DNA from: a virus
DNA length: 23,379 nucleotides
Virus record (IMG/VR): IMGVR_UViG_3300042310_000189
Coordinates: 1 to 23,379 of that record
Strand: one strand, 5' to 3'
The notes under the pieces were generated by a model. It saw only the letters and a list, made by a program, of their open reading frames with translations. It ran no database searches and had not been told where the DNA came from. How positions within the stretch are numbered: position 1 is the first letter of the stretch; each line of letters begins with the position of its first letter. Of this stretch, positions 23,379 to 23,379 are shown piece by piece. Both the position numbers and the translations under genes were made by a program.

Positions 23379-23379
23379 A

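Noticed and set aside
23292-23379. tRNA or structured RNA at the right edge
   Set aside because: No cloverleaf arms or CCA-like end could be drawn; the stretch is open as protein on the - strand.

Overview
The window looks like part of the genome of a tailed double-stranded DNA phage, probably from an uncultured lineage with a Gram-negative aquatic host. Four things point to a phage: genes packed end to end with 1-14 nt overlaps, a complete phage-style replication set, a giant polyvalent internal-protein gene, and no chromosomal housekeeping genes. Good Shine-Dalgarno sites and a Sec-type signal peptide fit a proteobacterial host, but the host assignment is inference. No integrase, tRNA, CRISPR array, insertion sequence, capsid, terminase or lysis gene is visible.

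Layout. Positions 1-6300 (+ strand) hold the 3' part, 2099 codons, of one giant gene that enters from the left edge. Its product is lysine/alanine/glutamate-rich and coiled-coil-like at the N-terminus. It carries an HExxxH metallopeptidase-like motif in the middle and a C-terminal region resembling large polyvalent protein-associated domain 38. Such proteins are thought to travel in the virion and enter the host with the DNA. Everything from about 23290 down to 6287 is on the - strand and meets the giant gene tail to tail with a 14 nt overlap.

The - strand block is probably an early/replication operon. From its promoter-proximal right end it holds: (i) a MoxR-type AAA ATPase, a metallopeptidase/VWA protein, a 137-aa unknown and a DUF3150-like protein, which resembles the CobS/DUF3150/CobT-like cassettes of plasmids and integrative elements; (ii) a winged-helix protein and many small proteins, including a VRR-NUC nuclease and two small membrane proteins; (iii) a glycosyltransferase, a 60-aa protein and an FkbM-type methyltransferase; (iv) a family A DNA polymerase with proofreading domain and leucine at the site equivalent to E. 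coli Phe762, an HExxH protein, a Cas4/RecB-like nuclease with four cysteines, a small HNH nuclease, a 127-aa unknown and an SNF2-type helicase; (v) a separately promoted group with a coiled-coil protein, an SSB-like protein, a 51-aa secreted cysteine-rich protein that is easily missed, an HTH regulator and a primase-DUF927 helicase, then a 62-aa protein.

Regulation visible in the DNA: an extended -10 promoter overlapping an inverted repeat at about 23256-23268; a sigma70-like promoter (TTGTAA, 17 nt, TAAAAT) at 11162-11190 whose -10 lies inside a perfect 16-bp palindrome, a plausible operator; and a strong intrinsic terminator at 6416-6438, just after the primase gene but inside the last small coding sequence. 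Polymerase, primase-helicase, SSB-like protein, SNF2 helicase and the nucleases form a coherent replication/recombination set. The MoxR/VWA cassette, the sugar-modifying pair, the secreted peptide and the HExxH protein are the accessory genes most likely to act on the host.
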